Assembly (NCBI GenBank): GCA_966185765.1
Contig: CBIFVZ010000001.1
Coordinates: forward strand, 1-64,000
Reading direction: 5' to 3'
DNA length: 64,000 bases
Origin: CBIFVZ01 sp966185765
GTDB lineage: Bacteria; Pseudomonadota; Gammaproteobacteria; Enterobacterales; Enterobacteriaceae
Shown here: piece by piece, positions 52,298 through 61,264 of the stretch
Position numbering within the stretch: the stretch's first letter is position 1
Layout of the letters: every line of letters starts with the position of its first letter
Notes under the pieces: generated by a model
The model's database searches: none
Seen by the model: only the letters and a program-made list of their open reading frames with translations
Told to the model about the DNA's origin: nothing
Position numbers and translations under genes: made by a program

Positions 52298-52609
52298 GTG
52301 AAATACTTAGTGATTTTATTACTGGTCCTGGCGATATTCATCGTTTCAGTGACGCTGGGGGCGCAAAACGGCACTCAGGTGCACTTCAACTACCTTGTGG
52401 CGCAAGGTAACTTCAGCATTTCGACCCTGCTGGCGGTGTTATTTGGCGCAGGCTTTGTCATCGGCTGGGTCATTTGTGGCCTGTTCTGGTTGCGCGTTCG
52501 TGTTTCGCTGATGCGTGCCGAGCGGAGAATTAAAAAACTCGAACAGCAAGTTATTGCATCAAACGTTGTCGGCACGCCAGCAACTATGCCTGAAGCAGTG
52601 AAGGAATAA
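52298..52609 (+). CDS. lapA: Lipopolysaccharide assembly protein A
   Basis: Formerly yciS. A 103-residue inner-membrane protein with two helices (about 2-22 and 42-65) and a C-terminal coiled coil (LMRAERRIKKLEQQV). It works with LapB in control of LPS synthesis. The start is GTG at 52298 (GGGAAG upstream), giving MKYLVILLLVLAIFIVSVTLGAQN like E. coli; the ATG at 52250 would add 16 polar residues. lapB starts 6 bp after its stop. Confidence 0.93.
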   Translation: MKYLVILLLVLAIFIVSVTLGAQNGTQVHFNYLVAQGNFSISTLLAVLFGAGFVIGWVICGLFWLRVRVSLMRAERRIKKLEQQVIASNVVGTPATMPEAVKE

Positions 52610-52615
52610 TTCACG

Positions 52616-53785
52616 ATGCTGGAGTTGTTATTTCTGCTTTTGCCCATTGCCGCTGCCTATGGCTGGTATATGGGCCGCAGAAGTGCGCACCAGGATAAGC
52701 AACAGGAAGCTAACCGCCTGTCGCGTGAATACGTGGCGGGGGTCAACTTTTTACTTTCCAATCAGCAAGACAAAGCGGTGGATCTGTTCCTCGATATGTT
52801 AAAAGAGGATACCAGCACCGTTGAAGCCCATCTTACACTCGGTAACCTGTTCCGCTCACGCGGCGAGGTAGACCGTGCTATTCGCATTCACCAGTCTCTT
52901 ATGGAAAGCGCATCTCTGAGCTATGATCAGCGCCTGTTGGCGGTGCAACAGCTCGGGCGTGATTACATGGCGGCGGGCATGTATGACCGTGCAGAAGACA
53001 TGTTCAGTCAGTTGGTGGATGAAACTGATTTTCGCGACAGCGCATTGCAGCAACTGTTACAAATTTACCAGGCTACCAGCGACTGGCAAAAGGCTATCGA
53101 TACAGCAGAGCGACTGGTGAAGCTCGGTAAAGAGAACCAACGTCTTAAAATCGCCCATTTTTACTGTGAGCAGGCCTTGCAGTGCATGGGGAATGACGAT
53201 CTCGATCGTGCCATGACGTTGCTCAAAAAGGGGGCAGCGGCGGATCGCAACAGCGCCCGCGTCTCGATTATGATGGGACGTATCTTTATGGCTCGCGGCG
53301 ACTACACCCGGGCCGTAGAACATCTTGAGCGTGTGATTGAGCAGGATAAAAATCTGGTCAGTGAAACGCTGGAAATGCTGCAAAGTTGCTATCAACATCT
53401 CGGCAAGGAGCAGGAGTGGGAAAACTTCCTGCGTCGTTGTGTCGAGGAAGACAGCGGTGCTACGGCTGAATTGATGTTGGCCGAAATTCTTGAGCAGAAA
53501 CAGGGCCGCGAGGCAGCGCAGGAATACATAACTCAACAGTTGCAACGTCATCCCACCACGCGTGTGTTCCACCGTCTGATGGATTATCACGTCAGCGAAG
53601 CAGAAGAAGGGCGTGCCAAAGAAGGGCTGCTGGCGCTGCGCGATATGGTTGGCGAGCAGTTGCGCACCAAACCCCGCTATCGCTGTGAAAAGTGTGGATT
53701 CACCGCGTTTACTATGTACTGGCATTGCCCGTCGTGCCGCAGCTGGTCGTCGATTAAACCGATTCGCGGACTTGATGGGCAATGA
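52616..53785 (+). CDS. lapB: Lipopolysaccharide assembly protein B
   Basis: Formerly yciM. Adaptor that presents LpxC to FtsH and so limits LPS synthesis; essential in E. coli. The 389-residue protein has an N-terminal membrane anchor (1-19), about nine TPR repeats (35-330), and a C-terminal rubredoxin-like metal site with CEKCG and CPSC. All parts are intact and the length matches E. coli. In the lapA-lapB operon. Confidence 0.97.
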   Translation: MLELLFLLLPIAAAYGWYMGRRSAHQDKQQEANRLSREYVAGVNFLLSNQQDKAVDLFLDMLKEDTSTVEAHLTLGNLFRSRGEVDRAIRIHQSLMESASLSYDQRLLAVQQLGRDYMAAGMYDRAEDMFSQLVDETDFRDSALQQLLQIYQATSDWQKAIDTAERLVKLGKENQRLKIAHFYCEQALQCMGNDDLDRAMTLLKKGAAADRNSARVSIMMGRIFMARGDYTRAVEHLERVIEQDKNLVSETLEMLQSCYQHLGKEQEWENFLRRCVEEDSGATAELMLAEILEQKQGREAAQEYITQQLQRHPTTRVFHRLMDYHVSEAEEGRAKEGLLALRDMVGEQLRTKPRYRCEKCGFTAFTMYWHCPSCRSWSSIKPIRGLDGQ

Positions 53786-53957
53786 TTTTTAAAAAAAGCA
53801 GCATTTTAGTTACAACATTCTTATGGTGATTTCACTGCCGCCAGACGTATACCACGTGCACGCATCTGTTCAACCAGGATAGCCGCTGTCAATTTCGCGG
53901 GGGGGCAGGTAGAATGCGTGCCGTTTAACTTTCTGTGACACGCAAAAGGAACCAGCT

Positions 53958-54692
53958 ATGAAGCCTGCCGAAACCGCCTCCCGCATTGTTACGGATTCTC
54001 CCGTCGTCGTCGCGCTGGATTATGATGATAAGAACAGGGCGCTGGCCTTTGTTGACCGTATTGAACCGGGTTCCTGTCGTCTTAAAGTCGGCAAAGAAAT
54101 GTTTACGCTATTCGGGCCGCAGTTTGTGCATGACCTGCACCAGCGTGGTTTTGAAGTTTTCCTTGACCTGAAATTTCACGATATTCCCAATACGGTTGCC
54201 AAAGCAGTGGCCGCTGCTGCGGACCTGGGCGTGTGGATGGTCAACGTCCATGCCAGTGGTGGAGCACGCATGATGCAGGCCGCACGTGAAGCACTGCAGC
54301 CGTTTGGTGAGCAGGCACCGTTGCTGATAGCAGTGACGGTGCTGACCAGCATGGAAGCAAGCGATCTTGCCGACCTCGGGGTAAACATCAGCCCTGCTGA
54401 ATACGCTGAACGCCTGGCGCGTCTGACTCAGCAGTGTGGGCTGGATGGCGTGGTATGCTCTGCCCAGGAGGCGCAGCGCTTCAAGAGTGCGTTTGGCGCA
54501 GACTTCACCCTGGTGACACCGGGAATTCGTCCTGAGGGGAGTGCGGCTGGCGACCAGCGCCGTATTATGACGCCACAGGCGGCATTGCGTGCGGGGGTGG
54601 ATTATATGGTAATAGGTCGTCCTGTTACACAGTCAGCCGATCCGGCCCTGGCGCTGCGCGATATTCTTAGCTCACTGCATGGAGATGCCTGA
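53958..54692 (+). CDS. pyrF: Orotidine 5'-phosphate decarboxylase
   Basis: Final step of UMP synthesis. The 244-residue TIM-barrel protein has the catalytic Asp-Lys-Asp array in DLKFHDIPNTV with an early Asp in VVALDYDD, and the phosphate-binding loop TPGIRPEG. AAGGAACC lies upstream of the ATG. Its stop overlaps the yciH start by one base (TGATG). The pyrF-yciH pair is the same as in E. coli. Confidence 0.97.
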   Translation: MKPAETASRIVTDSPVVVALDYDDKNRALAFVDRIEPGSCRLKVGKEMFTLFGPQFVHDLHQRGFEVFLDLKFHDIPNTVAKAVAAAADLGVWMVNVHASGGARMMQAAREALQPFGEQAPLLIAVTVLTSMEASDLADLGVNISPAEYAERLARLTQQCGLDGVVCSAQEAQRFKSAFGADFTLVTPGIRPEGSAAGDQRRIMTPQAALRAGVDYMVIGRPVTQSADPALALRDILSSLHGDA

Positions 54693-55018
54693 TGCGTGAC
54701 GATAATAGCCGCCTTGTCTATTCAACCGAAAGCGGGCGTATTGAGGAGCCGAAAGCGGCGGTATCACGGCCGAAGGGAGATGGGATTGTGCGTATCCAGC
54801 GCCAGACCAGCGGACGTAAAGGTAAGGGCGTGTGTCTGGTAACCGGTATTGATGCCGACGATGCCGAACTGGCAAAAATTGCCGCTGAGCTTAAGAAAAA
54901 GTGCGGCTGCGGTGGGGCGCTCAAGGATGGTGTGATTGAAATTCAGGGCGATAAACGCGAGCTGATAAGGACGCTACTTGAAGCGAAAGGCATGAAAGTG
55001 AAGCTTGCTGGTGGCTAA
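54692..55018 (+). CDS. yciH: SUI1-family translation factor YciH
   Basis: A 108-residue homologue of eukaryotic eIF1. The SUI1 fold is marked by GIVRIQRQTSGRKGKGVCLVTGI and KKKCGCGGALKDGVIEIQGD. In E. coli YciH can discriminate against non-canonical initiation complexes and is linked to stress translation. It is translationally coupled to pyrF. A strong terminator follows. Confidence 0.95.
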   Translation: MRDDNSRLVYSTESGRIEEPKAAVSRPKGDGIVRIQRQTSGRKGKGVCLVTGIDADDAELAKIAAELKKKCGCGGALKDGVIEIQGDKRELIRTLLEAKGMKVKLAGG

Positions 55019-55026
55019 AATAGCAT

Positions 55027-55056
55027 AAGGCCACGGCAGTAATGCCGTGGCCTTTG
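55027..55056. terminator. pyrF-yciH terminator
   Basis: A 12-bp perfect stem AAGGCCACGGCA / TGCCGTGGCCTT (55027-55038, 55043-55054), 8 bp after the yciH stop, with only a short T-run. It lies between convergent yciH and osmB. Confidence 0.85.
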
Positions 55057-55122
55057 TATAAGACAGACCTGTTTCGCAACGTGAGTAATACGTCAAAGCA
55101 TTGCGCTTATATTTATCGGCTC

Positions 55123-55338
55123 TTATTTTACCTGATGACCGATAATCCCACCTACAGCCGCGCCACCCAGTGTACCCAGGGTGCTACCATCGGTCAGAAT
55201 AGAGCCACCGATTGCACCTGCACCCGCACCGATTGCCGTGTTACGGTCGCGTTTGGACCAGTTACTACAGGCACTCAGAGACATTGCGAGGGTTACAGCC
55301 AGGACAGCAGCAGCGATTTTTTTGCTATTTAATGACAT
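55123..55338 (-). CDS. osmB: Osmotically inducible lipoprotein B
   Basis: A 71-residue precursor with a lipoprotein signal (KKIAAAVLAVTLAMSLSAC, lipobox LSAC), then SNWSKRDRNTAIGAGAGAIGG and a Gly-rich glycine-zipper tail (TLGTLGGAAVGGIIGHQV). In E. coli it is outer-membrane and induced by osmotic stress, RpoS and Rcs. AGAAAGT precedes the ATG. The 279-bp upstream region to yciT has no gene and should carry its promoter. Confidence 0.95.
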   Translation of the reverse strand: MSLNSKKIAAAVLAVTLAMSLSACSNWSKRDRNTAIGAGAGAIGGSILTDGSTLGTLGGAAVGGIIGHQVK

Positions 55339-55617
55339 AGTACTTTCTCCAGAAAATGGGATTCACAAAAGCAAGTCTCCCTTTAAGTATAGTGGTTTTT
55401 ACTCACTTAAGGCGCTTGTGTGAACAACGCTGCGATGCAGGCTAAAAATCACATAGGTGATAATTACATCCTGTTATATCGCTGTTAATAATTTTAAGTT
55501 TTGCAGGATATTAAGACAGGTAAATAATCTTAATAATTACTTCAGAACTATCTGGATAGCGTCCGTATGAGTAACACGCAATGGCTCCGGGGTAATCACC
55601 GCGCCGCATAACCGCAG

Positions 55618-56376
55618 CTAACTAAGCGGAAAACGCGGGATAATATCTACCTTAATGCCTGATTGTTCGAGATGTTCACGGTTCGATGAAGCCAGTCCAT
55701 CATCCGTAATAATGCGGCTAAACCGCTGTTGCGGGCCGAGCATGTAGGGATGCATGACACCGAATTTGCTACTGTCAGTCAGCACAATGGTCTCACTGCC
55801 TTTTTCCAGCACGGCATTTACCACATCTGAGCGCATCATATCGCGGCCAGTAAATCCCGTTTCTGGTAGCCAGCCGTCAATGCCAACAAATGCTTTGCTG
55901 AAGTGCACCTGCGACACATACTGGCGCGTCAGTGGCCCCACCATGCTTTCACTTTTCTTCTGATAAATCCCGCCCAGTAGAATCACCTCACACTCGCTGT
56001 CTTTGAGTAGGTGGGCGATATAGCTGCTGACGGTAATAATGGTCACCTGCGGTTTGTTGCCCAGTTCCCGAGCCAGTAGCGCGTTACTGCTGCCGTTTTC
56101 GATAAATACCGTTTCACCGGCGTTAACCAACGCAGCGGCGTGTGCGGCCAGCTGTCGCTTGAGCGGGAAATTATTCATCATTCGGGTTTCTACATCGTCG
56201 CTTTCCAGCGCCAGGGCGTAGCCGTGGGCGCGTCGCAGATAATTACCGTTCTCAAGCAGGTTAAGATCCTGGCGAATCGTTACCGCAGAAACACCCGTCA
56301 TTTTCGCAAGATCAGCCACGCTCATACGACCGCGATCGACCACCATCTGTAGAATAATTTGTTGTCTGGAATTCAT
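55618..56376 (-). CDS. yciT: DeoR-family transcriptional regulator YciT
   Basis: A 252-residue DeoR-type regulator: an N-terminal helix-turn-helix (MSVADLAKMTGVSAVTIRQDLNLLE) and a C-terminal sugar-isomerase-like effector domain (FIENGSSNALLA, GGIYQKKSESMVGP, FVGIDGW--ETGFTGRD). E. coli YciT is the direct counterpart at the same locus; it is reported to act in osmolarity control. The effector is unknown. The ATG at 56376 gives MNSRQQIILQMV as in relatives. Confidence 0.92.
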   Translation of the reverse strand: MNSRQQIILQMVVDRGRMSVADLAKMTGVSAVTIRQDLNLLENGNYLRRAHGYALALESDDVETRMMNNFPLKRQLAAHAAALVNAGETVFIENGSSNALLARELGNKPQVTIITVSSYIAHLLKDSECEVILLGGIYQKKSESMVGPLTRQYVSQVHFSKAFVGIDGWLPETGFTGRDMMRSDVVNAVLEKGSETIVLTDSSKFGVMHPYMLGPQQRFSRIITDDGLASSNREHLEQSGIKVDIIPRFPLS

Positions 56377-56483
56377 ATTTACCGTTGTGTCATCAGGGAA
56401 GGACAATCTGCGCGCATGATAACACCCACATAAGAACGAGTGGAGAAAATGGCGCTCACCGCAGGCAAGCGCCGGGAGAAAGG

Positions 56484-56669
56484 TCAGATTTCCCAGGGCG
56501 ATTTGTCGCTGTCTTTCGGTTTAGCCCCGTTGTCCTTAACGGACTGTGCCAGCTCGGCACGCAGGATTTCAAGATTGCGAATAGCAGATGCCGTATCACC
56601 GGCGACGAGAATATCCAGCACGGTGTCGATGCGTTGGGCCAACAATTGAGGATCGAGAGGGGATGACAT
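56484..56669 (-). CDS. yciZ: UPF0509 family protein YciZ
   Basis: A 61-residue soluble protein similar to E. coli YciZ (57 residues); it keeps the family segment RIDTVLDILVAGDTASAIRNLEILRAELA and the SPWEI end. Function unknown. AAGGAGCC lies upstream of the ATG. It stands alone between yciT and rnb, as in E. coli. Confidence 0.88.
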   Translation of the reverse strand: MSSPLDPQLLAQRIDTVLDILVAGDTASAIRNLEILRAELAQSVKDNGAKPKDSDKSPWEI

Positions 56670-56783
56670 AACGGCTCCTTCAGTTACTCATTTTCTCCCC
56701 ATCATGCAGAAAATCAGCGCAAAAGAGAATGTCTGGCGGGTGTTTATTCATAACGTCATCAGAACGATGTGTGTTAACTCATG

Positions 56784-56826
56784 CCAAAAAAAGCGGAAAC
56801 AGCACGGCGATGGCATCGCCGTGCTG
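56784..56826 (-). terminator. rnb terminator
   Basis: A 12-bp perfect stem CAGCACGGCGAT / ATCGCCGTGCTG with a GGC loop (56800-56826), 12 bp beyond the rnb stop on the minus strand. The T-run follows about 8 bases after the stem (TTTTTTT at 56785-56792), so the fit is good but not perfect. Confidence 0.8.
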
Positions 56827-56838
56827 TCAGAGAGGAAA

Positions 56839-58773
56839 TCAGACTGCGGGACGCGCGATGACGCTGCGTGTTTCCATGCGCACTTCGGCGATGGTCACAT
56901 CAATCACATCCGTCACTTTAAAGACTGTTTCACCTTTAATCTGCACTGTGCCGTTTTCCTGACTGCATACCAGCTCATCGCGTACAGCATGCAGGAACGG
57001 TGCAGGGATAAAGGCCACGGCGCCGTTATCCACCAGACGTACACGCATGCCGCCGCGGCTGACATCAATGATTTCAGCCGGGAACCGGGTGTCGGTAGCA
57101 ACATGTTTTACCAGGAAGCGTGCATACAGCCAGTCACCCACGTCACGCTCGGCCATACGATTGAGGCGGCGGCGTTCGCTCATCTGTACCGTCGTCTCTT
57201 GAGGCGGGCGTTGCGCTGACTCACCCTTGATAATGGCTTTCAGCAGACGGTGGTTCACCATGTCGCCAAACTTACGAATAGGTGATGTCCAGGTCGCATA
57301 AGCCTCAAGGCCAAGACCGAAGTGCGGACCTGGTTCAGTGCTGATCTCTGCAAAAGACTGGTAACGGCGAATGCGGCTGTCCAGGAAACCGGTTGGCTGG
57401 GCATCCAGTTCACGACGCAGCTTGCAGAAACCGTTAAGGGTAAGCACGTCCTGCGCATCAACGTGCAGACCGTGAGTCTTCAGCATGGCAGCAAGTTGCT
57501 CGGTGTTAGCGGGATCGAAGCCGGTATGTACGTTGTAGATACCAAAACCAAGGCGCTCGCGCAGCACAACAGCAGCACAGACGTTAGCTGCAATCATGCA
57601 CTCTTCAACAATACGGTTAGCTATGCGACGTGGCTCTGCGACGATGTCCAGCACTTCGCCTTTCTCGCCCAGCACAAAGCGATAGTCCGGGCGGTCTTTA
57701 AATACCAGCGCGTGCTTATGTCGCCAGCTGCTGCGACGTTGGCACACCTGCTGTAACAGCGTAATTTGTTGTGTAATAGCATCGCTGTCCGGCTGCCAGC
57801 TACCCTGTTTTTCAAGCCAGTCAGAGACATCGTCGTAGGCCAGTTTAGCTTTCGATTCAATCGTTGCCGTAAAGAAGCGGATATCACTGTCGATAGTGCC
57901 GTCTTCCAGAATGGTCATGCGACAGGCAAGCACCGGACGCACTTCGTTAGGGCGCAGTGAGCACAGGTCATCTGACAGTTCGCGTGGCAGCATCGGGATA
58001 TTAAAACCCGGGAGATAGTTAGTGAAGGCGCGCACCTGAGCGGCGTTATCAAGTTTGCTGCCAGGGGCAATCCATGCCGTCGGATCAGCAATGGCTACGG
58101 TAAGGTGCAGCTTGCCATCGGCGTCCTGCTCAACATACAGCGCATCGTCCATATCTTCGGTGCTGGCGCTGTCGATAGTGACAAAGCTCAGTTCGGTGAG
58201 GTCTTCACGCGTCAGGCCTTCATCGAGCATTTCGGTCGCCACGCCGTCCGGCGCTTCACGCTCAAGGTTATGGCGCGCCAGCGTTACCCACCACGGCGCG
58301 AAATGGTCGTCACCAAAGGTAATAAAATGGGTGAGTTCGGCGTAGAAGCCACGGTCGCCTTTCAGCGGATGACGACGCATTTCTGCAACAGCCCAGTCGC
58401 CTTCCTGGAATTCATGTTTCAGCCCGCGTTCCGGCCGACAGGGGATGGCATCACGCAACAGCGGATGATCCGGGACGATGCTGTAGCGGTCATCTTTCTT
58501 TTGCACCCGACCAACAAAGCGGGTAAGGAACGGTTCGATAAGCTCTTCCGGCTCAGCCGTTTCACGATCCTTGTCGGTGTGAATCACCGCGCTGACGCGG
58601 TCGCCGTGCATCACTTTCTTCATCTGCGGCGGCGGAATAAAGTAGCTTTTATTGGCATCCACTTCGAGGAAGCCAAATCCTTTTTCTGTGCCTTTTACCA
58701 CACCTTCGGCGCGCGGCGTTTGGGAGTGGAGTTGCTGTTTTAGCTGAGCAAGCAGCGGGTTATCCTGAAACAT
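56839..58773 (-). CDS. rnb: Exoribonuclease II
   Basis: Processive 3'-5' exonuclease degrading single-stranded RNA. The 644-residue length equals E. coli RNase II. Two N-terminal cold-shock domains (GTEKGFGFLEVD) lead into the RNB catalytic domain with the metal-binding Asp cluster DSASTEDMDDALYV and the Tyr/Arg-rich channel, then a C-terminal S1 domain (VKVTDVIDVTIAEV-type). Monocistronic with its own terminator, 78 bp downstream of yciW. Confidence 0.97.
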   Translation of the reverse strand: MFQDNPLLAQLKQQLHSQTPRAEGVVKGTEKGFGFLEVDANKSYFIPPPQMKKVMHGDRVSAVIHTDKDRETAEPEELIEPFLTRFVGRVQKKDDRYSIVPDHPLLRDAIPCRPERGLKHEFQEGDWAVAEMRRHPLKGDRGFYAELTHFITFGDDHFAPWWVTLARHNLEREAPDGVATEMLDEGLTREDLTELSFVTIDSASTEDMDDALYVEQDADGKLHLTVAIADPTAWIAPGSKLDNAAQVRAFTNYLPGFNIPMLPRELSDDLCSLRPNEVRPVLACRMTILEDGTIDSDIRFFTATIESKAKLAYDDVSDWLEKQGSWQPDSDAITQQITLLQQVCQRRSSWRHKHALVFKDRPDYRFVLGEKGEVLDIVAEPRRIANRIVEECMIAANVCAAVVLRERLGFGIYNVHTGFDPANTEQLAAMLKTHGLHVDAQDVLTLNGFCKLRRELDAQPTGFLDSRIRRYQSFAEISTEPGPHFGLGLEAYATWTSPIRKFGDMVNHRLLKAIIKGESAQRPPQETTVQMSERRRLNRMAERDVGDWLYARFLVKHVATDTRFPAEIIDVSRGGMRVRLVDNGAVAFIPAPFLHAVRDELVCSQENGTVQIKGETVFKVTDVIDVTIAEVRMETRSVIARPAV

Positions 58774-58851
58774 AGCATTGAGTTTTCGTGGCCTAAAGAG
58801 CGGCTGACATTTTTACGCGAATACGTCTGCGGCAGCAAGCGCTGTTTCGTG

Positions 58852-59970
58852 TTAATCAGACTCACTCAGGCCCGCATAGAGTCTGTCCAGCCACCCACAC
58901 AGGCCGGCCCAGGCAAGTAATTGCCAGATATCCCGATCGCTTGTTAACCATTGGCGCAGCGGGGCGAGTGATGTACTGGAAAAACTGGCTGGGGTCAGCG
59001 TCAGTAGCCGTAGCACCTGAAGGTAAGTGTGCTCGCGTGGATGGCTATGGCTCCAGACCTGCAAGGTGTGTTCGCCGCCGCGTAGCGTCTCAAGGAGCGT
59101 TTGCACGCCATGCCAGCGTATGCTGGCTGCATCAAATCGTGTAACACAGCCATTAAGACGTGCGCTGCTGAGTTCGCATAGTGTGGCTATCTCATCGTTC
59201 GCAGGCACAAGAGCCTCAACAAGCGCATTAAAATCCTGCAATGCGCCCTCATCCCAGGCGAGCATACCCGCCAGAGGTAAGAGACTGGATGTGACTACTG
59301 GCGTAGCAAGCGTGTTTCTGGCGGCAATCCCTGCACGCCATTCGCGTTGAGGGGCAAGAAATACGCCAGCCTCTGCCTCTTGTAGGCTATCGACACCGGG
59401 CAGCCTGCGCACGGTGATATTGCTCAGAATCTGCAAGACAGCAATAACGCGTGCCTGAAAACCAATAAAGCCGATGATGTGGTGAAAGGTAATGATATCA
59501 GCACTACTGAGTCCAACGTCTTCAAGCTGCTGCCTTGAGCGTGAGGTAATCAACGTTGGCTGGCTCGCAAGCAGGCGTGCGTACTGCGTAATTTGTGTCA
59601 GGCGGTGGTTGCTCTCACGTGAGGAGCCAGGGCTGGGCTGGGGTGCCAGTCGTGCCGCATAGTGGCTGCACAAGCGTTGCACGCCATAAACCTGGGCCAC
59701 GGTCAGCGCCGTACTCAGCCGGTCGTAGCTGCTGAGCGTGTGAAACCGACTGGTTTCAACGCTGTCAGGCAGCAATCCGCAGGCAAGCTCGCGTGCGTGC
59801 GTGAGCCAGGCCGGTTCAGGCTTAATGGTGTCCGGGAGAGTGAGGTCAAGACAGAACGGGTCGTCCACGCGGGCGGCCTCAGGCACTAACGCCAATACCT
59901 CTGGCGCAGATGAACTGGACTGCGTTTCATGATACCAGTGGTCTTTGCCGGTAGGGCGGCGTTGTTCCAT
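58852..59970 (-). CDS. yciW: YciW family protein (CMD-like)
   Basis: A 372-residue protein similar to E. coli YciW (375), which contains a carboxymuconolactone-decarboxylase/AhpD-like domain; visible are FHHIIGFIGFQARVIAVLQ and the later segment LPLAGMLAWDEGALQDFNALV. In E. coli it is CysB-regulated and linked to cysteine metabolism and cystine import phenotypes, but the reaction is not known. The first 30 residues are variable. It lies between fabI and rnb on the same strand; cysB is elsewhere in the window. Confidence 0.9.
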   Translation of the reverse strand: MEQRRPTGKDHWYHETQSSSSAPEVLALVPEAARVDDPFCLDLTLPDTIKPEPAWLTHARELACGLLPDSVETSRFHTLSSYDRLSTALTVAQVYGVQRLCSHYAARLAPQPSPGSSRESNHRLTQITQYARLLASQPTLITSRSRQQLEDVGLSSADIITFHHIIGFIGFQARVIAVLQILSNITVRRLPGVDSLQEAEAGVFLAPQREWRAGIAARNTLATPVVTSSLLPLAGMLAWDEGALQDFNALVEALVPANDEIATLCELSSARLNGCVTRFDAASIRWHGVQTLLETLRGGEHTLQVWSHSHPREHTYLQVLRLLTLTPASFSSTSLAPLRQWLTSDRDIWQLLAWAGLCGWLDRLYAGLSESD

Positions 59971-60109
59971 CGTTGTTCCCAGGCGCTAAAAGAGTCGAAC
60001 AACGATCCTGGCGTAACCGTGAGTGGAAGTGAAAGAAAGGAGGGTGATAAGACATAGCAGAAAGGTATATACAGCAGCAGGGCGGGTAAAACCCGCCCTG
60101 AGAGAAAAC

Positions 60110-60898
60110 TTATTTCAGTTCCAGTTCGTTCATGGCTGCGATGCTGAAACCGCCATCAACATGGACGACTTCACCGGAGATACCAGCAGACAGGTCAGAG
60201 CACAGGAACGCGGCAGAGTTACCCACATCTTCAATGGTGACGGTACGACGAATCGGGGTAACCGCTTCGCAGTGAGCCAGCATTTTGCGGAAGTCTTTGA
60301 TGCCGGATGCGGCCAGCGTACGGATAGGACCTGCGGAAATGGCGTTAACACGCACGCCTTCCGGACCCATTGCGTTTGCCATATAGCGCACGTTAGCTTC
60401 CAGAGAGGCTTTCGCCAGACCCATCACGTTGTAGTTAGGGATAGCGCGCTCCGCACCCAGATAAGACAGCGTCAGCAGCGCTGAGCCGGGGTTCAGCATA
60501 GAACGGCAGGATTTTGCCATCGCAACAAAGCTGTAGGAGCTGATGTCATGAGCAATTTTGAAGCCTTCGCGAGTCACGGCGTTCACATAGTCGCCATCCA
60601 ACTGGTCGCCTGGCGCAAAACCGATGGAGTGCACAAAACCGTCAAACGTCGGCCAGGTTTTTGCCAGTTCAGCAAACATGGCGTCAATGCTTTCGTCCTG
60701 GGCAACGTCACATTCCAGCACAAGGCTTGAACCGAGTTCTGCTGCAAAGTCGTCCACGCGACCTTTCAGCTTTTCATTCTGGTAGGTAAAGGCCAGTTCA
60801 GCGCCTTCGCGACGCATTGCCTGTGCAATACCGTAGGCGATGGAACGGTTGCTGGCGACGCCAGTCACCAGAATGCGCTTGCCGGTAAGAAAACCCAT
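60110..60898 (-). CDS. fabI: Enoyl-[ACP] reductase (NADH)
   Basis: Last step of each fatty-acid elongation cycle and the target of triclosan. The 262-residue protein equals E. coli FabI, with VASNRSIAYGIA nucleotide binding, and the catalytic Tyr and Lys in SYLGAERAIPNYNVMGLAKAS. Gly93 (SIGFAPGDQ) and Phe203 (GIKDF) are the sensitive wild-type residues. Monocistronic; upstream 366 bp to sapF is gene-free. Confidence 0.97.
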   Translation of the reverse strand: MGFLTGKRILVTGVASNRSIAYGIAQAMRREGAELAFTYQNEKLKGRVDDFAAELGSSLVLECDVAQDESIDAMFAELAKTWPTFDGFVHSIGFAPGDQLDGDYVNAVTREGFKIAHDISSYSFVAMAKSCRSMLNPGSALLTLSYLGAERAIPNYNVMGLAKASLEANVRYMANAMGPEGVRVNAISAGPIRTLAASGIKDFRKMLAHCEAVTPIRRTVTIEDVGNSAAFLCSDLSAGISGEVVHVDGGFSIAAMNELELK

Positions 60899-61264
60899 AG
60901 CATTTAATCCTTATCGTTGTGGCTCAATCACGCCTGTCAGTCTGGCGTTTGTGAAATTGGTGCGGATAACGCGGGATTATATCCCACAGCCCTGGCCCTG
61001 TGTCGACAATTTTCATCTCAGGAAGGCCAGTGGTCGGGGCAGTCAGGGGGGAAAAGAACCCGGCAATGCCGGGCCACCGCAAGCTATCTATCATCATTAA
61101 CAGTACAGGTGTCTGTTCGTCCCCTTATTGTGTGCATTAGTCGGGGGACGAACCCCTCCAGTGGAGGGAATAAAGGCATATAAGCGAAAGAGGGTACTTT
61201 CGCGCGCATGACATTAGCCGGGCGCTGAAATTAAGGCAATCACATTTATCAACAGTTGTGCGCT
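60899..61264. other. fabI / sapF intergenic region with hairpins
   Basis: A 366-bp stretch with the fabI promoter near its left side and the sapF 3' end near its right side. It holds a 10-bp perfect inverted repeat GTTCGTCCCC / GGGGACGAAC (61115-61124, 61144-61153), a small stem CCTCC / GGAGG just beyond it (61155-61168), and an AACCCGGCA / TGCCGGG hairpin at about 61057-61073. The first two could end sapABCDF transcription, but no T-run follows. No ORF is convincing. Confidence 0.5.
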
